From assembly GCA_014529385.2 (NCBI GenBank), contig CM043947.1, positions 120,602,891 to 120,666,890 of the forward strand: DNA of 64,000 nt, read 5' to 3'. Under the pieces are notes generated by a model that did no database searches, was not told the origin of the DNA, and was given only the letters and a program-made list of their open reading frames with translations. Position numbers and translations under genes: made by a program. Shown here in pieces: positions 46,968 through 57,286 of this stretch. Numbering within the stretch: the first letter of the stretch is position 1; every line of letters begins with the position of its first letter. Source of the DNA: Adiantum capillus-veneris (taxonomy: Eukaryota > Streptophyta > Polypodiopsida > Polypodiales > Pteridaceae).

Positions 46968-47389
46968 GAACCACATCTGTCGTATCTTCAAAGCATTCAA
47001 TCATGGATAACTTGTTTAGTGAACCCCGCCAGACTCAAGTGCTCCAGTTACTTATGCACACGGCTTGACCATTAAGTTCTCTTTAAGGAAGTCTGTCAAG
47101 CTCAAGTATGCCTTACTCTGTCTACACACGGAATGGCCGTCAAGTCCTTTACCTCAAGTTCTGGCAGCAGAACCAACTCAAAAGATGTGAAGACACTTCA
47201 TCAATTGTCCAAAGAAGTCAGCTGGAAGCCAGCCATGTAATCTTATTGATGCATAACCAAAGCTATTCTGACACAAAACCTTGTACCATGCAACCTGTTA
47301 CATCAGATAGCTCAAATTTGCAACTGGCACTTTAGTAGCCCCCTGGATCAAACGGGAACCCAATCATGTGCCCCACTGTGAGCATTCCT
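46968..47389 (-). other. 3' non-coding region of the gag-like gene
   Basis: Between the inverted arm and the minus-strand reading frames I see no gene. A run CCAGGGGGCTA (minus strand, near 47337-47347) might be a polypurine tract, but no LTR start can be fixed after it. Confidence 0.35.
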
Positions 47390-48161
47390 TTAAAATTTGC
47401 ACCATCCTCTAGGATCATAGGGGAAATACAAGAATTTCCAATCATTACAGCATAAACATAAATTAACCCACAAATCTTCATACAAACTGCCTGGATCATA
47501 TGGCATATAAGTCCATTGCCCAGGACCATACATATATCTGTCACCTCCTGGGTCAAAAGCTTGCTCAAAATCCCCTACATCATAAGGTAACATCAGATTC
47601 CATATAGCATCAGGTAGCATCAGATACTGCCATATCCCCTGTGCAATTGGCTCATCCAATTGTCGATCATCAATCACAGGTAAAAGCATTGGCAGTGCAC
47701 CTTCACTCTCACTAGTATCGGAATCCCAATCATACATATCTAAATACATCAAGTCTCTGGTAATCCTCTTCATTAGGCTCAAAAGATGCATCTGAAAGCA
47801 ATTCTCTATCTCGCAGAGGCTCAAAATCAAGTAGTGCATCATCTAACAACTGCATCAGATCATCATCGACTGCATCTGAACAAACTTGCTCATGCATGAT
47901 TTTGGATTGATTCGTGTCCTTAGCATCTGTGTTTGAGAATCCTTCTAAAGCTTCGTCTAGTAAGCACATAAGGTCTAGGTCCACAACTGGAGAAGGTTCC
48001 TCCATCTTGCACATCTCAGGCTGCTCCAGTAAACTAAGATTTCCACATATGACATGCATATTAAACACATCTGCTGCAGACTGCTCTTTAAATCTTTCAC
48101 CCTCATCCAGATATCTTTGCAATTCTGTAGCACAGTTCAGCATGCCCATTGAAAATTTCAT
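47390..48161 (-). pseudogene. Acidic continuation of the gag-like gene, frame-shifted
   Basis: Two overlapping minus-strand frames (48161-47730 and 47842-47390) continue from the 416-codon frame upstream, each after a frame change, which suggests a single gene with two frameshifts. The first carries a repeated acidic helix-like motif, DLMCLLDEALEGF and DDLMQLLDDALLDFE. The second has WDSDTSESEGALPMLLP and Pro/Gly/Tyr-rich phrases such as AFDPGGDRYMYGPGQW, YMPYDPG and YFPYDPRGW. There is no protease or polymerase motif. Acidic amphipathic repeats of this kind resemble activation or docking segments, but that is inference. Confidence 0.45.
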
Positions 48162-49353
48162 CTACTGCCCTATCTGTATCATCGGCACAATGAAACCAAT
48201 CATATTCATCAACAAGAGATTGCACTTCACTATGCACCCCCTCTAAATCAGCATCATCACATTCAAGTTCAATTTTCCACTCTGGTAGCTCAGCTTCAGA
48301 ACAAATTTTCAATGAAGGAGTCTGCACCCCTTCTGAATCAACATTTTGCAGATCTTCAAGCACATACTCTTGCTTAGTCAAGTCCTCAAAATCTTCATTC
48401 AAATTCGGTAAATCTGGTATACCAAAAACCATGGTCTTGCTACTCTCAACAGCAGCCCTGCTTTGACCTATGACATCTGCATCATTAATCAACTCTTTGG
48501 CAAAACCTGTACCAGTATCATTAGTCATCTCTATGATAGAATCTGTACCAGAAAAACTTTGCTCTGATTCTGAGTCAGTAGCAAACGTATCAGTTGTAAC
48601 CGAATCTTCATGCATGTCTACTTGAATATGGCTGCACTCATTCACCTGTACGATTTTCTCTTGAGCTTTAGCCTCTTCATTGTTTTGATTTCCTGATCTC
48701 TTTTCCTCCTGTACTACATGCATATGTTCTTGGCAAAAATCACCTTCTGTATCTTGAAGTTGTAAAGACTCACCCTCAAAGGCTTCTACTTCATGCACGG
48801 CATCTGCAAACCCCAACTTTTCATACACCGCTTTGACTATGTCTTCATCATTAGCCTGTAAGAAGGTAGCATCCTGCACAATAAACTCATCAATCACAGC
48901 TTCTAACTGGGATCGTACTTGCCCTCGGATATCTGCGTAGTCCGGTAGACTTGTACTTTGTTCCTGATAGCTTTCATAGTGCTCATAACTTGCTTGCACA
49001 ATAGCTTTTTTGAAATACTCGCAGTTTCCGCTGCAGGCTCTGGTAACCTCTTGAATCTGCTCCTTCACATCTGAACTCACTAACTGCCCAAAATATTTGA
49101 CCATCAACTCTTCTGGTATCCCTCTTACCTTGGTCTCTAGCTCATAGCACTCTAGGTAGCCCTCTGGATTGTATCCATCAAAGAGTCGTCTCTCGTCGTA
49201 TACTGCATCCAAAGATTCATCGATTTGATTTTTCTTCTTTACGGTCTCCACTTCAAGCAAAGATCCTTGAACCAATTGAAGCATCTTCGAAAAATCTGGA
49301 ACTGACTTATCATGAAAACTGTTTGCACTTAATTCTGTAATCAACTTCATCAT
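48103..49353 (-). CDS. Gag-like protein of a non-autonomous retroelement
   Basis: A 416-codon frame on the minus strand begins about 65 bases after the TG-edge of core R3 (49418), where a retroelement gag normally starts. The first third (LFDGYNPEGYLECYELETKV then VKYFGQLVSSDVKEQI) has the spacing of a Ty3 gag capsid segment, in which a short aromatic-Gly motif precedes a helical YE-EM-like stretch. The remainder is acidic and low-complexity (TDSESEQSFSGTDSI), without zinc knuckle or protease. A shorter ATG frame just upstream (MENLE then stop) explains why I start at the double Met at 49353. It would make virus-like particle protein for elements in this cluster, if expressed. Similarity to gag is by eye only. 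Confidence 0.45.
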   Translation of the reverse strand: MMKLITELSANSFHDKSVPDFSKMLQLVQGSLLEVETVKKKNQIDESLDAVYDERRLFDGYNPEGYLECYELETKVRGIPEELMVKYFGQLVSSDVKEQIQEVTRACSGNCEYFKKAIVQASYEHYESYQEQSTSLPDYADIRGQVRSQLEAVIDEFIVQDATFLQANDEDIVKAVYEKLGFADAVHEVEAFEGESLQLQDTEGDFCQEHMHVVQEEKRSGNQNNEEAKAQEKIVQVNECSHIQVDMHEDSVTTDTFATDSESEQSFSGTDSIIEMTNDTGTGFAKELINDADVIGQSRAAVESSKTMVFGIPDLPNLNEDFEDLTKQEYVLEDLQNVDSEGVQTPSLKICSEAELPEWKIELECDDADLEGVHSEVQSLVDEYDWFHCADDTDRAVDEIFNGHAELCYRIAKISG

Positions 49354-49417
49354 CTACTCTAAGTTCTCCATCTTTACCTCCCACCCCGGCTCGATTCGCA
49401 TCAGGTTCACCAAAGAT

Positions 49418-51295
49418 GTCGGGGGATATGTGTTCGAAACGTGAGCCGGGCATGCGTCGGGCCTTTGGCTGTGGGAGGTGTGAGAGAGAACAAGGAAAAA
49501 ACAGATGCTCTGGCTTTGGCAATCACCGTAGTCTTCAATTAATCAATTCGAACTGTGAGTACAATGTAATCGGTAGCCAAGGCGGGCTGTTAGCAACACC
49601 AACACTTGGATGAACTGATAAATAGGAGTTTAAGCTCCCTAACAATTTAACCGGGTCGTTAACGACATCGGGGCTTAATAAGACTATTAATTAATCTTTA
49701 GACCGATGACCATGAAGGAAATTTTTTCCTGTCGTTTAATTTGCTTCAACTGCCCTTGGATTCCGCAAGCTTTAATTATGCTCTTCAATTGCTGTCCGAA
49801 GCTTTGACCTTGCTTGGCCGCTACACTTGCTTGACCTGCCTTGTTTTTCCCTCTTCCCAGCTCATGCCACCTTCATGCAGCAACTCCGAGATCCTCTCCT
49901 TCTCAAGCATGGAGAGAGAAACGTTGCCTTGTTTAACTTGCCGAGCATGAGAGCGAGAGAGAGAGAGAGAACAATCTTTGCTTGCTCCGAGGATAAGAGT
50001 GAGAGAGAGGGAGCTCTTTCCTCTTTTGCTGCAAGCCCTCCTCGCCTTCGTTTTCTTCTTCTTGCCCTCGTTCCCTCCTTCAACTCTTGCTTTGCCCGTC
50101 TCCACTTAGCTAGCTTCGAGGATGAGAGCGAGCAAGCGAGAGCCTCCGAGCTTTCCTCCTTCGAACCCTCCTTGTCTTTTTCCTCCTTCGTTATGCTTCT
50201 CCTCGTTATCTCTTCAACAACCCCTCCTCTTGTTCTAGGTTGCATGGAAAAAAAATATTGCCCGCCATCCCATTAGCGATATCGCTAATGGGAACGGCTT
50301 TTTGGTGACGTGGCAGCCGTTTTTCGGACAGCGCCGTTTGCGGCGGAGACAACACCAAAAAGCTTCGCCATGGGCTTCTGAGACACTTTCGTTTCATGCT
50401 CGCCCGCTTCTAAGCCTTGTGCAGGCCGCTACGTTCTTCTCCTTCCTGCGCAGCTTCTCCTCGCTACTGGCTTCTACGCCATGCCTTTTTCCCCTCTCTC
50501 TTTTTTTTTTATAGCTTCCCACTTGCCCTTATTTTCCCCACTGGGCGGGCGGTTTTTGTTTTACTTCATTGGACGGCCTTGTGCCTCATCGGGCGGCCTT
50601 ATTAGCTTGAGTGGGCACCCGGCCATGCCTTAAGTGGGCGGCCTTGCCTTGGGAAACCCTTGGCCCTTGTTAGGAACCACACCTTGCATGCACTTGTCGA
50701 ACAAAGCACATTGCCAAGCACGATAACTTCCTCGAGTAGTCCCGCAGTCAATGCATTCCAAGAGATCACATTCCAAACACGAAACTCTTCAAGCACTTTT
50801 TGTGTCTTCGTAACGACACCATATTAGGCATGCACGCCAGCCATCCTCGGCAATGCTCTTATAAGCCCTAAATTGACAATAACATCGCGAATTTTACTGC
50901 CCGTATCAGCATGCCGAAAAATGCCAAAATTACCCAGCTAGCAGTGCCGACAATTGTCATCGGCCTCAAGCCTTATTATATGATCAAGCGGAACTTTGTC
51001 TGACGAGCCGTAAATCCTTGTAGACCTCTCAAGCTGCATAAATCGCATACAAACCTTGCTGAGGCTATAAAAATCCGAGATGGCACTCCGATCAAGCTGA
51101 CGGAACTGGTACGGAGCCGGTCCCTGGTGAATCTTTAACGGCTAATATCTTGGCGGCCAGGACTCCGATCACTGATCTGAAAAGTCCGATGCATTCATTT
51201 CATTTTTATCCCCTCAGTTGCTGTTGCCCAATCCGGCACGGATCTGCGATCGACTTGAACTTTAAACTTCCATAACTTCTTCATCGTAGCTCCAA
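49418..51295. repeat. Core copy R3 with short arm
   Basis: The core (49418-51105) starts TGTCGGGGGATATGTGTTCG and matches R1 nearly base for base, but has only about 10 GA units where R1 has over 40. The arm part 51106-51295 matches the first ~190 bp of the R2 arm except for a ~30-bp deletion, then stops at CGTAGCTCCA where the outer element resumes. In minus orientation it sits directly 5' of the gag-like gene, so it may act as that gene's LTR or promoter. Confidence 0.8.
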
Positions 51296-52053
51296 CTTCG
51301 AAATTGGACTCAAGAGCCAAGATCGGTTCTTTCTGAGGGGGTTCTTTGGACCTAGGCTCGAGAGCCAAGATCGGTTCTTCTTGGGGGGTTCTTTGGACCT
51401 TGACTCGAAAGCCAAGAGCGGTTCTTCGTGATTGATCGAATCTACAACGAGGTTAGCTTCGCTAGAAAAAGCATCCACTAACTCATCATCCTTGTGAACA
51501 ATCACGTCATCTTCATGCAACTCATCATGCTTGTGAGAAAGCACATGTTGATCATGCAAATCATCATGCTTGTGAGAAATAACATCTTGATCATGCAAAT
51601 CATCATGCTTGTCATTGTCATCCAAATCATCATGCTCATTATTTTCAATCAACTCATCATGCTTCTCATAATCATGCAAATCCTGTGTGTCATGCTTTGG
51701 AGAAGAAGAGACTGAGAGAGTCCCCTTTCCCCAAATCTCTTGCATTTGTGCCTGACTTGAGAAAAGAGTCGCCAGAACTCTTTGTTGTGTCTGTCGCTCT
51801 GTTCTTGTCTTGCTTTGGCTTCCTTTCTTTCTGCTCTTCTTTCTACGTGTCTGCGTTCCATTTCTGCCATTCTTTCTGCATATCTTGCTTTGCGTTCTAA
51901 CTTCCTTTTCATAAACATCTGGTCCAACTCCTCCATAGGAGTTAGTGCAATCCTTGGCGTAGATGGGGAAGGGGAAGGGTCGGAACAACCTCCCGGTGGG
52001 GAAAATTCTTCTTCGCCTCTCTCATGCTCATCACCTCCAAGCGAAGTATCCAT
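51281..52053 (-). CDS. Internal protein of the 13.7-kb element, two frames, repeat-rich
   Basis: The first minus-strand frame (52053-51649) begins MDTSLGGDEHERGEEEFSPP and holds a strongly charged coiled-coil-like stretch (KRKLERKARYAERMAEMER, then HVERRAERKEAK). Near 51780 the meaningful frame shifts to one that covers 51988-51281. This second part has Asp/His-rich repeats of 13 residues (HDDLHDQDVISHK, HDDLHDQHVLSHK, HDELHEDDVIVHK), followed by repeats around KNRSWLSS. The shift could be a mutation or a frameshift site; I cannot tell. No known domain is recognised. Its position after the primer site and leader is that of gag, and the coiled coil might serve assembly (inference). The end of the frame runs into core R3. 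Confidence 0.45.
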
Positions 52054-52558
52054 TCCGCTTCAAGTGATGACCATCCACTGAAGTCGTGGGTTCTTGTGGT
52101 CTTGGGTTCTTAAGTTCACGAGGAACTTGGGTTCTTGTGGGTCTTGGTTCTTGGGGTTCTTGAGTTCACGAGGAACTTGGGTTCTTGGGGTTCTTGAGGT
52201 TCTTGAGGTTCTCTCTTTCGCTTGCAATCTGTGTTTGAGAAGGATCTTCTCTTCACCCGAGTTCTACTCCTTTCTGCGTGCGCACCCCTTGGCGGCCTTG
52301 CGCTCACACCAAGGTTGCTTTTTCCCACCTCATGTCGATTGGCCGGCCGCTAAGTGCATGGTCCGCTCTCAATGAGTGAAAAGAGACACATGGGGAGGCT
52401 GGACAAGCTCTTCTTTCTTGGGATTCCTGTCACTCTTCAAAAAACCCGATTAGGAATCGATACGCCCAAGCGAACTTAGATTTGTGCGACCACAAGAAGC
52501 GCAAAAATTCTTGTGATTCTTGTGGTTCTTTCCTTGAGTGATACAGGACACTGCCAAA
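52054..52558 (-). repeat. Untranslated leader with CAAGAACC repeat array
   Basis: On the minus strand, CAAGAACC or close variants occur more than ten times between 52220 and 52085, including two copies of a longer CAAGTTCCTCGTGAACT unit. A smaller cluster of ACAAGAA words lies at 52490-52535, close to the primer site. No open frame is supported here. Confidence 0.8.
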
Positions 52559-52570
52559 GCTCTGATACCA
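52559..52570 (-). promoter_or_regulatory. Primer binding site, initiator Met tRNA type
   Basis: The minus strand reads TGGTATCAGAGC one base after the LTR end, the standard plant primer site for minus-strand DNA synthesis. Confidence 0.95.
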
Positions 52571-52571
52571 A

Positions 52572-53777
52572 TGTTAGGTGCAGCGGAATGAATGGTTGCA
52601 GTTTGCTCAAGATGAGTGCTCCGAACTGTGCTCAAGGTTCCTTTTGTTCTTATGGAAGGGAGAGCCTTCCGTTCTTAATGAGAGAATGCTATGATCACAA
52701 ACAAAGTGAATGGACACTGTGCGTGCAAGTGTATGAGACTGAGAGATAGAGAGAGAAGAGAGATACGACACCAGAGACGTTGTAAAACCCTCCTCCGAAG
52801 GCCCCACTCTCGTTGGCGAGAGTGGTCTACTATTGATTGCACAAACTGGTACAATGATGATGCATGTGACTGATGCAAGTCTAGGCTATGTCTGTGTCAA
52901 TGACGGTGATGGCGAAACCGACCTAAGGGCTGAAATTTGCAACCTTTTATCTGTTGTCCAAAAACGCTATGGGCTGAAGTCTGAGGTCCTTCTACTGCTG
53001 TCCAAAAACGCTAATGGCTGAATTCTGTTGCGGCGGAAAAACGCTGATTTTCTGCTGGTCTTTATGGCTGAAAACTGCACTTCTTGTAGGCTGAAAACTG
53101 ATGGTCTTTATGATTGAAACTGAGGTTGCTTCATTGCTAAAAAACGCTAGGCCAGAATTGGGTGATGTGGGATCAAAAACGCTAGGCTTGTGTGATGCTA
53201 GCGAGGACTTCTTGCTTGAAGGAAAACGCTAGGCTGAGGCTCAATGAGGATGGAAACACCAAGGGGCAGATGTTTGTGGCGATGATGTCCAAAAACGCTA
53301 GGCTTGCTTGTTGGAGAAAACGCTAGGTTGATGGATCTTCTTGCTTGGAGGGGGAACCACCAAGGGGGTCTTGCTTGAGAAGTTGCCTGTTGAGCGGTGG
53401 AGCTCCTGCTGCCTCTTCTGCCTGTTAGTGCTAGTCAAGGTTTGCTTATATACAAACTTACTCAATTTGCCCTACTTACTTTCCAACAAAAGTCACTTAA
53501 AGATAATAAGTGAAAAATGTCAAAAATAGGTAAAATAGGCTAAATGCACTGGAAAATTCCCCTGAAGGAAGCTGATGGATTTTGATGGGAATACTAATGA
53601 TCATGCTGTGTGCAGCAGAGGATATGCATCTACACTAAGTGTCTGGGCATGCACGGTCTACGAATAGACTCACAAAAGTGTCAAATCACTTCTAAATCTA
53701 GAGTGACTGGATTGACTGAACCCTTGTCGTGCTGTAGGTTGTCCACGGACACATAGGGTTGGATGTGTCACTTGACA
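52572..53777 (-). repeat. 5' LTR of the 13.7-kb element
   Basis: It starts (minus strand) TGTCAAGTGACACATCC and ends CACCTAACA. It matches the LTR at 40033-41261 throughout, the main difference being a deletion of about 23 bp inside the AACGCTAGG motif array. Confidence 0.93.
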
Positions 53778-53782
53778 TGCTG

Positions 53783-54890
53783 TGCTAACAGTATTCTGCT
53801 GTATGACTTTATGAAATAGGTACTCTCAAAATTGAACAAGATTGATTTGTACTCTCTCATGTGACTTGTTTGAGTTTAGGAACTGAAAGACGAAATGACT
53901 GTAGCATTTCGGTCTTGAAAATCTCTATAGACATGATTGCAATAAGGATTAGTTAATCCTACATCAGTGAGGTCCCGGATGGATCTAGATGCGATTACTA
54001 AATACGTTGCTGACAGTCATGGTTTGAGATTTGGAATGAATTTTTTTGTGATTGATTTGTCATGTGATGTCATGTGACTGTCGTCTTTGTACAAGTGCTA
54101 GATGTGTCGTGTCTAGTGCGTCGGTACTTAGAGTCAGTGTCTATTGAACTGGTTTATGGCCTTTGTTTGTGTTGCAGACGCATTCGAGGGCAATTACTTT
54201 TTTGTCAAGAAGAGGGTATGTCACAAATTCATGATGCGGCATGATCCAGGACATAAAATTGTAAAGGCTTTTCACCCTATAAGTTGTTCAGACTTATCGG
54301 TGTTAGCCGAGGCGGGGCCAAGGGACACAAAGGATTAAAATCCAGCGGACTATCCTGCTATACGGACGTCGCAAATTGTGCTGGTTGCTGACGTGGAAAA
54401 GCGTATGGATTTCCATGATTTGCGGTGACAGTACGAACTTCCGTGATTTGCGTTGACTGTACGGATTTCTGCAAATTGCGCTGGCTGCTTTTGGGGCCTT
54501 CTGCTTTTGAGTTACTGCTTTTGGGGGCTCAGCTTTTGGCATCCCTTTGTAAGAATATAAGGAACCCAAGGGCCTCACTTTGCAGGGCATCTGGACGTAG
54601 AGTCTGAGAGCTGAGGACACGCGGGAGTCGTACTTTGCTCAAAGATTAATACAAAAAGAAATACCGAAAGGGGCGTTGGTCTTTGGGGCTAATCTCTCTT
54701 GGCACGGAACTACGTCGGGCCGTGTCGACTCAATTGAACAGTGATTTGTTTGTGAAGTGTTTCAAGTGAATCTCTCGTGTCGCGACATAATCTAGACTTG
54801 GGGTGCCCAAGTTTGTTACACACGGCTCGCGTACAGAATCACAAGGTTGCCATAACACTTCCTAGGCTATCTAAACCCTAGAAGTAGGAA
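53783..54890 (+). repeat. LTR remnant of the chromovirus whose end lies at 39640
   Basis: Joining 40032 to 53783 restores a continuous flank. The region carries a TATA-like GAATATAAGG at about 54553 and the R-region motif AAAGAAATACCGAAAGGGGCG at about 54657, shared with the LTR at 5221-6607. Three loosely repeated words around GTACGGATTTC(T/C) and TTGCG(C/G)TGGCTG lie at 54360-54490. The LTR start is probably before 40033 and the right end is unclear. Confidence 0.5.
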
Positions 54891-54932
54891 CAGCTTGTCC
54901 ACATGCACATAGGGTTAGATGTGCAATTGACA
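54891..54932 (-). repeat. LTR stub of the minus-strand chromovirus
   Basis: The minus strand reads TGTCAATTGCACATC, then AACCCTATGTG, like the start of the LTR at 40033-41261. A purine-rich CAAAGGAGGGG lies 17 bases upstream. The homology stops after about 42 bp. Confidence 0.6.
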
Positions 54933-56834
54933 CTAGCTCCATCATTACCCCTCCTTTGAGCTCGATGAGCTGGGGCATACGTAGGCTGTAACCCAAATGA
55001 CTCAAGGTAAAGCTGCAATACATTTCGTGACTTCAAAAGTTCACTCTTCCATTCACACTTTGCATCCATAGGTGGATAGTTCTTGAACTTCACCAAATAG
55101 CATCTTGCAACCTGTCCCTTAACTTTTCTTTCTTTATGTGTCAAAGTCTGCTCAGGTACCAAAATCTCATTAAGTTCCTCAACTTCTGGCTGAGCTTCAT
55201 ATGGCATATCTTTTGGCACATCACCCACATAGAGTTTTAGAAGACTCACATGAAACGCATTATGAATCTTCCAAGAGTCGGGCAATTTCAGTCTATACGC
55301 AACATCACTGATCTTATCAAGTACGCATGCTGAGCTTCGGAAACAACCTTTTCTTGCCCTTCATTTTCTTTAACCTTGCCTTTTCAAACTAAAAGAGTAC
55401 CCAATCACCAAGTGAAAGCAACAATTTATGTTAGTGACGATCAAAAGCCCTTTTCTGCTTTGCCCGAGTCTTCTCCAAGGCAAGCTTGATCTTCTTATAC
55501 ATTTCATCCATATTCTCAACATAACGACCTGCTTCGGAAATTTTGTCCTTTGTGTGCAAAATGGGAGGAACCTTTTTGCCACCCTCAACAATCTCAAAAG
55601 GTGCCTTGCCTGTTGACGAATGCATCGTATTGTTGTATGCATACTCGAGCATAGGTAGATACTGTTCCCACTTGCCCTTATTTTCTGATACATAACATTT
55701 CAGCAGAACTAAGAGAATAGCCTCTTCTGACTGCCCATCAACTTGTGGATGAAATGAGGATGAAAACATTGAACGTGGTGCCCATGTTTTCAAACAAGCC
55801 TCTCCAAAACAGGCTCGTCATACGAGGATCACGATCACTGACAATAGACTATGGCATATCATGGTACTTGAAAACATTGTACATTAACAACCGTGCCATC
55901 TGGTCAAATTTATCTTCTTGCTGACAAGAATAAAATGGGTCTGTTTGTTGAACTTGCAATTAATGGTCCATACACCATCATTCCCTGTCGGAGTTCTTGG
56001 AAGATCAAAGAAAAAATCCATAGCTTTGCCTTCCCATGGCTTATCTGGAATAGGCAGTGGCTGTAACAACCCTGGTGCCTTTTGCCTGTCAAACTTGACC
56101 TCTTGGCAAATCACGCATGCTCGCACAAAGGCATCCACATCTCTCCTCAAAGTAGACCAATATGTCGCATCTATACCACGATGCCCTGCATACGGTGGGA
56201 CATGGCTTTCTACCATAACCTTATGTCGCAATGGCCTAGTGACACATAATCTGTCATGCATCATCATAAAACCATCCTTGAGGAGGTAGTGCTCATGGCG
56301 TTGCCTATCTTGCAATTGCTCAAAGTTGCAAAATCTTCATCAAAAGCATATCGTTCCTTCATGTCATCAAGCTCATGATGATGAGGAATTGACACAACTA
56401 AAATTTGCGGCTTTCTGGATAACACATCAGCCACAACATTCTTCTTGCCTTCCACATGAAAAATCTGAAAGTGGAACATAGAGAGAATGTTTGCCTATTG
56501 CATGTGCTTTTCGGATAACTTTGACTGCGTTAAGAAGTATCGCAAGGTTTGATGATTTGTCTGGACAACAAGATCAGCACCTAACAGGTAGTGCTTCCAA
56601 CTAGAATGAATCACGGCCAGTAGCTCTTTCTTATAGATTTGCATCGTCTTTTCTGGGCCTTGCAAGATTCTGCTCTCGTAAGCTTCTACCTGACCATCTT
56701 GCATTAACACTGCCCCAATACTATTGCACACGCATCACACTGGACCACAAATGACTTCCTTAGTTCTTGTCAGACAATTATTGGATCTGAAGTGATCTTT
56801 TCCTTTAAGAGATTGAAAGCTGAAATCTCTTTTT
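54933..56834 (-). pseudogene. Chromovirus pol remnant: RNase H, integrase, chromodomain
   Basis: On the minus strand from 56834 downward, pieces match the chromovirus at 28-4647 at high similarity but in shifted frames: RNase H (NSIGAVLMQDGQVEAYESRI at about 56730), the integrase zinc site (SHVPPYAGHRG ... CVICQEVKFDRQ), the integrase core end (YAYNNTMHSSTGKAPFEIV) and the chromodomain (EILVPEQTLTHKERKVKGQV). Catalytic stretches are broken by frameshifts. The upstream RT part continues beyond the element inserted at 56840, at 60029-60225. Confidence 0.85.
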
Positions 56835-56839
56835 GTGTC

Positions 56840-57273
56840 TGTCTATGTTAACTGTATTACGTCTACTCCTAGTTGCAAATATGCGAAGTGCCATGCCAAG
56901 GAGAGCCCCTACGCTTGGATGGTCACGACCCTTCACTCAAGAGAAAGGGCCTCTTCGCCAAAAGCCACACTCCTTTGACGACTGGTCACACCCCTTCGCT
57001 CTACGGGTGCGACTCTTTGCCCAATTGGTTGTGGCTTTTCGCCGAAAGGATGTGTCTTTACGTCTGAAGTCGTGCCTCTTCACCATGAGATGTGTCTTTT
57101 CATTCGTGTCTCTTCGTCTCCTATATAAGGAGCCTATTGTACTCAGTTTTCAACAGTTCAATCAATCAAACACAGAGTCTTCTGAGTCTTGTTTCTGAGT
57201 CTAGCTCAAGTTTCTTAAGTCTTAATCATGAGTTCAAGTACTTAATTAAGGATTAGTACCTAGAATCCTTACA
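56840..57273 (+). repeat. 5' LTR, with CTCTTCGCC motif array and TATA box
   Basis: About eight CTCTTCGCC-like words lie between 56920 and 57115, upstream of TATATAAGGAGCC at about 57121. This is the arrangement of a U3 promoter. It ends ATCCTTACA. Confidence 0.92.
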
Positions 57274-57274
57274 G

Positions 57275-57286
57275 TGGTATCGGAGC
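57275..57286 (+). promoter_or_regulatory. Primer binding site
   Basis: TGGTATCGGAGC differs by one base from the initiator Met tRNA complement and starts one base after the LTR. Confidence 0.88.

Larger units (their letters stand above)
40033..53777 (-). mobile_element. 13.7-kb LTR retrotransposon lacking recognisable pol, with nested repeats
   Basis: LTRs of 1229 bp (40033-41261) and 1206 bp (52572-53777) are direct repeats a few percent diverged, flanked by the target duplication TGCTG (40028-40032 and 53778-53782). On the minus strand the order is 5' LTR (high coordinates), primer site TGGTATCAGAGC at 52570-52559, leader, an ORF region, nested repeats, purine tract GAAAAGGAGGGGA at 41274-41262, and 3' LTR. 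No reverse transcriptase, RNase H or integrase motif is seen inside, so it must be non-autonomous. The LTR start resembles that of the minus-strand chromovirus at 54891-54932 (ACACATCCAACCCTATGTG against GCACATCTAACCCTATGTG), pointing to a possible helper family. The interior 41613-51295 is made of three related ~1.7-kb cores with attached arms and a gag-like gene, probably later insertions. Confidence 0.93.

Noticed and set aside
41613-51295. R1 and R3 as simple LTR pair of one nested retrotransposon
   Set aside because: They would bracket the gag-like gene, but no matching target duplication exists at 41612/51296, the outer end of R3 lacks a purine tract, and the inverted arms of R2 do not fit.
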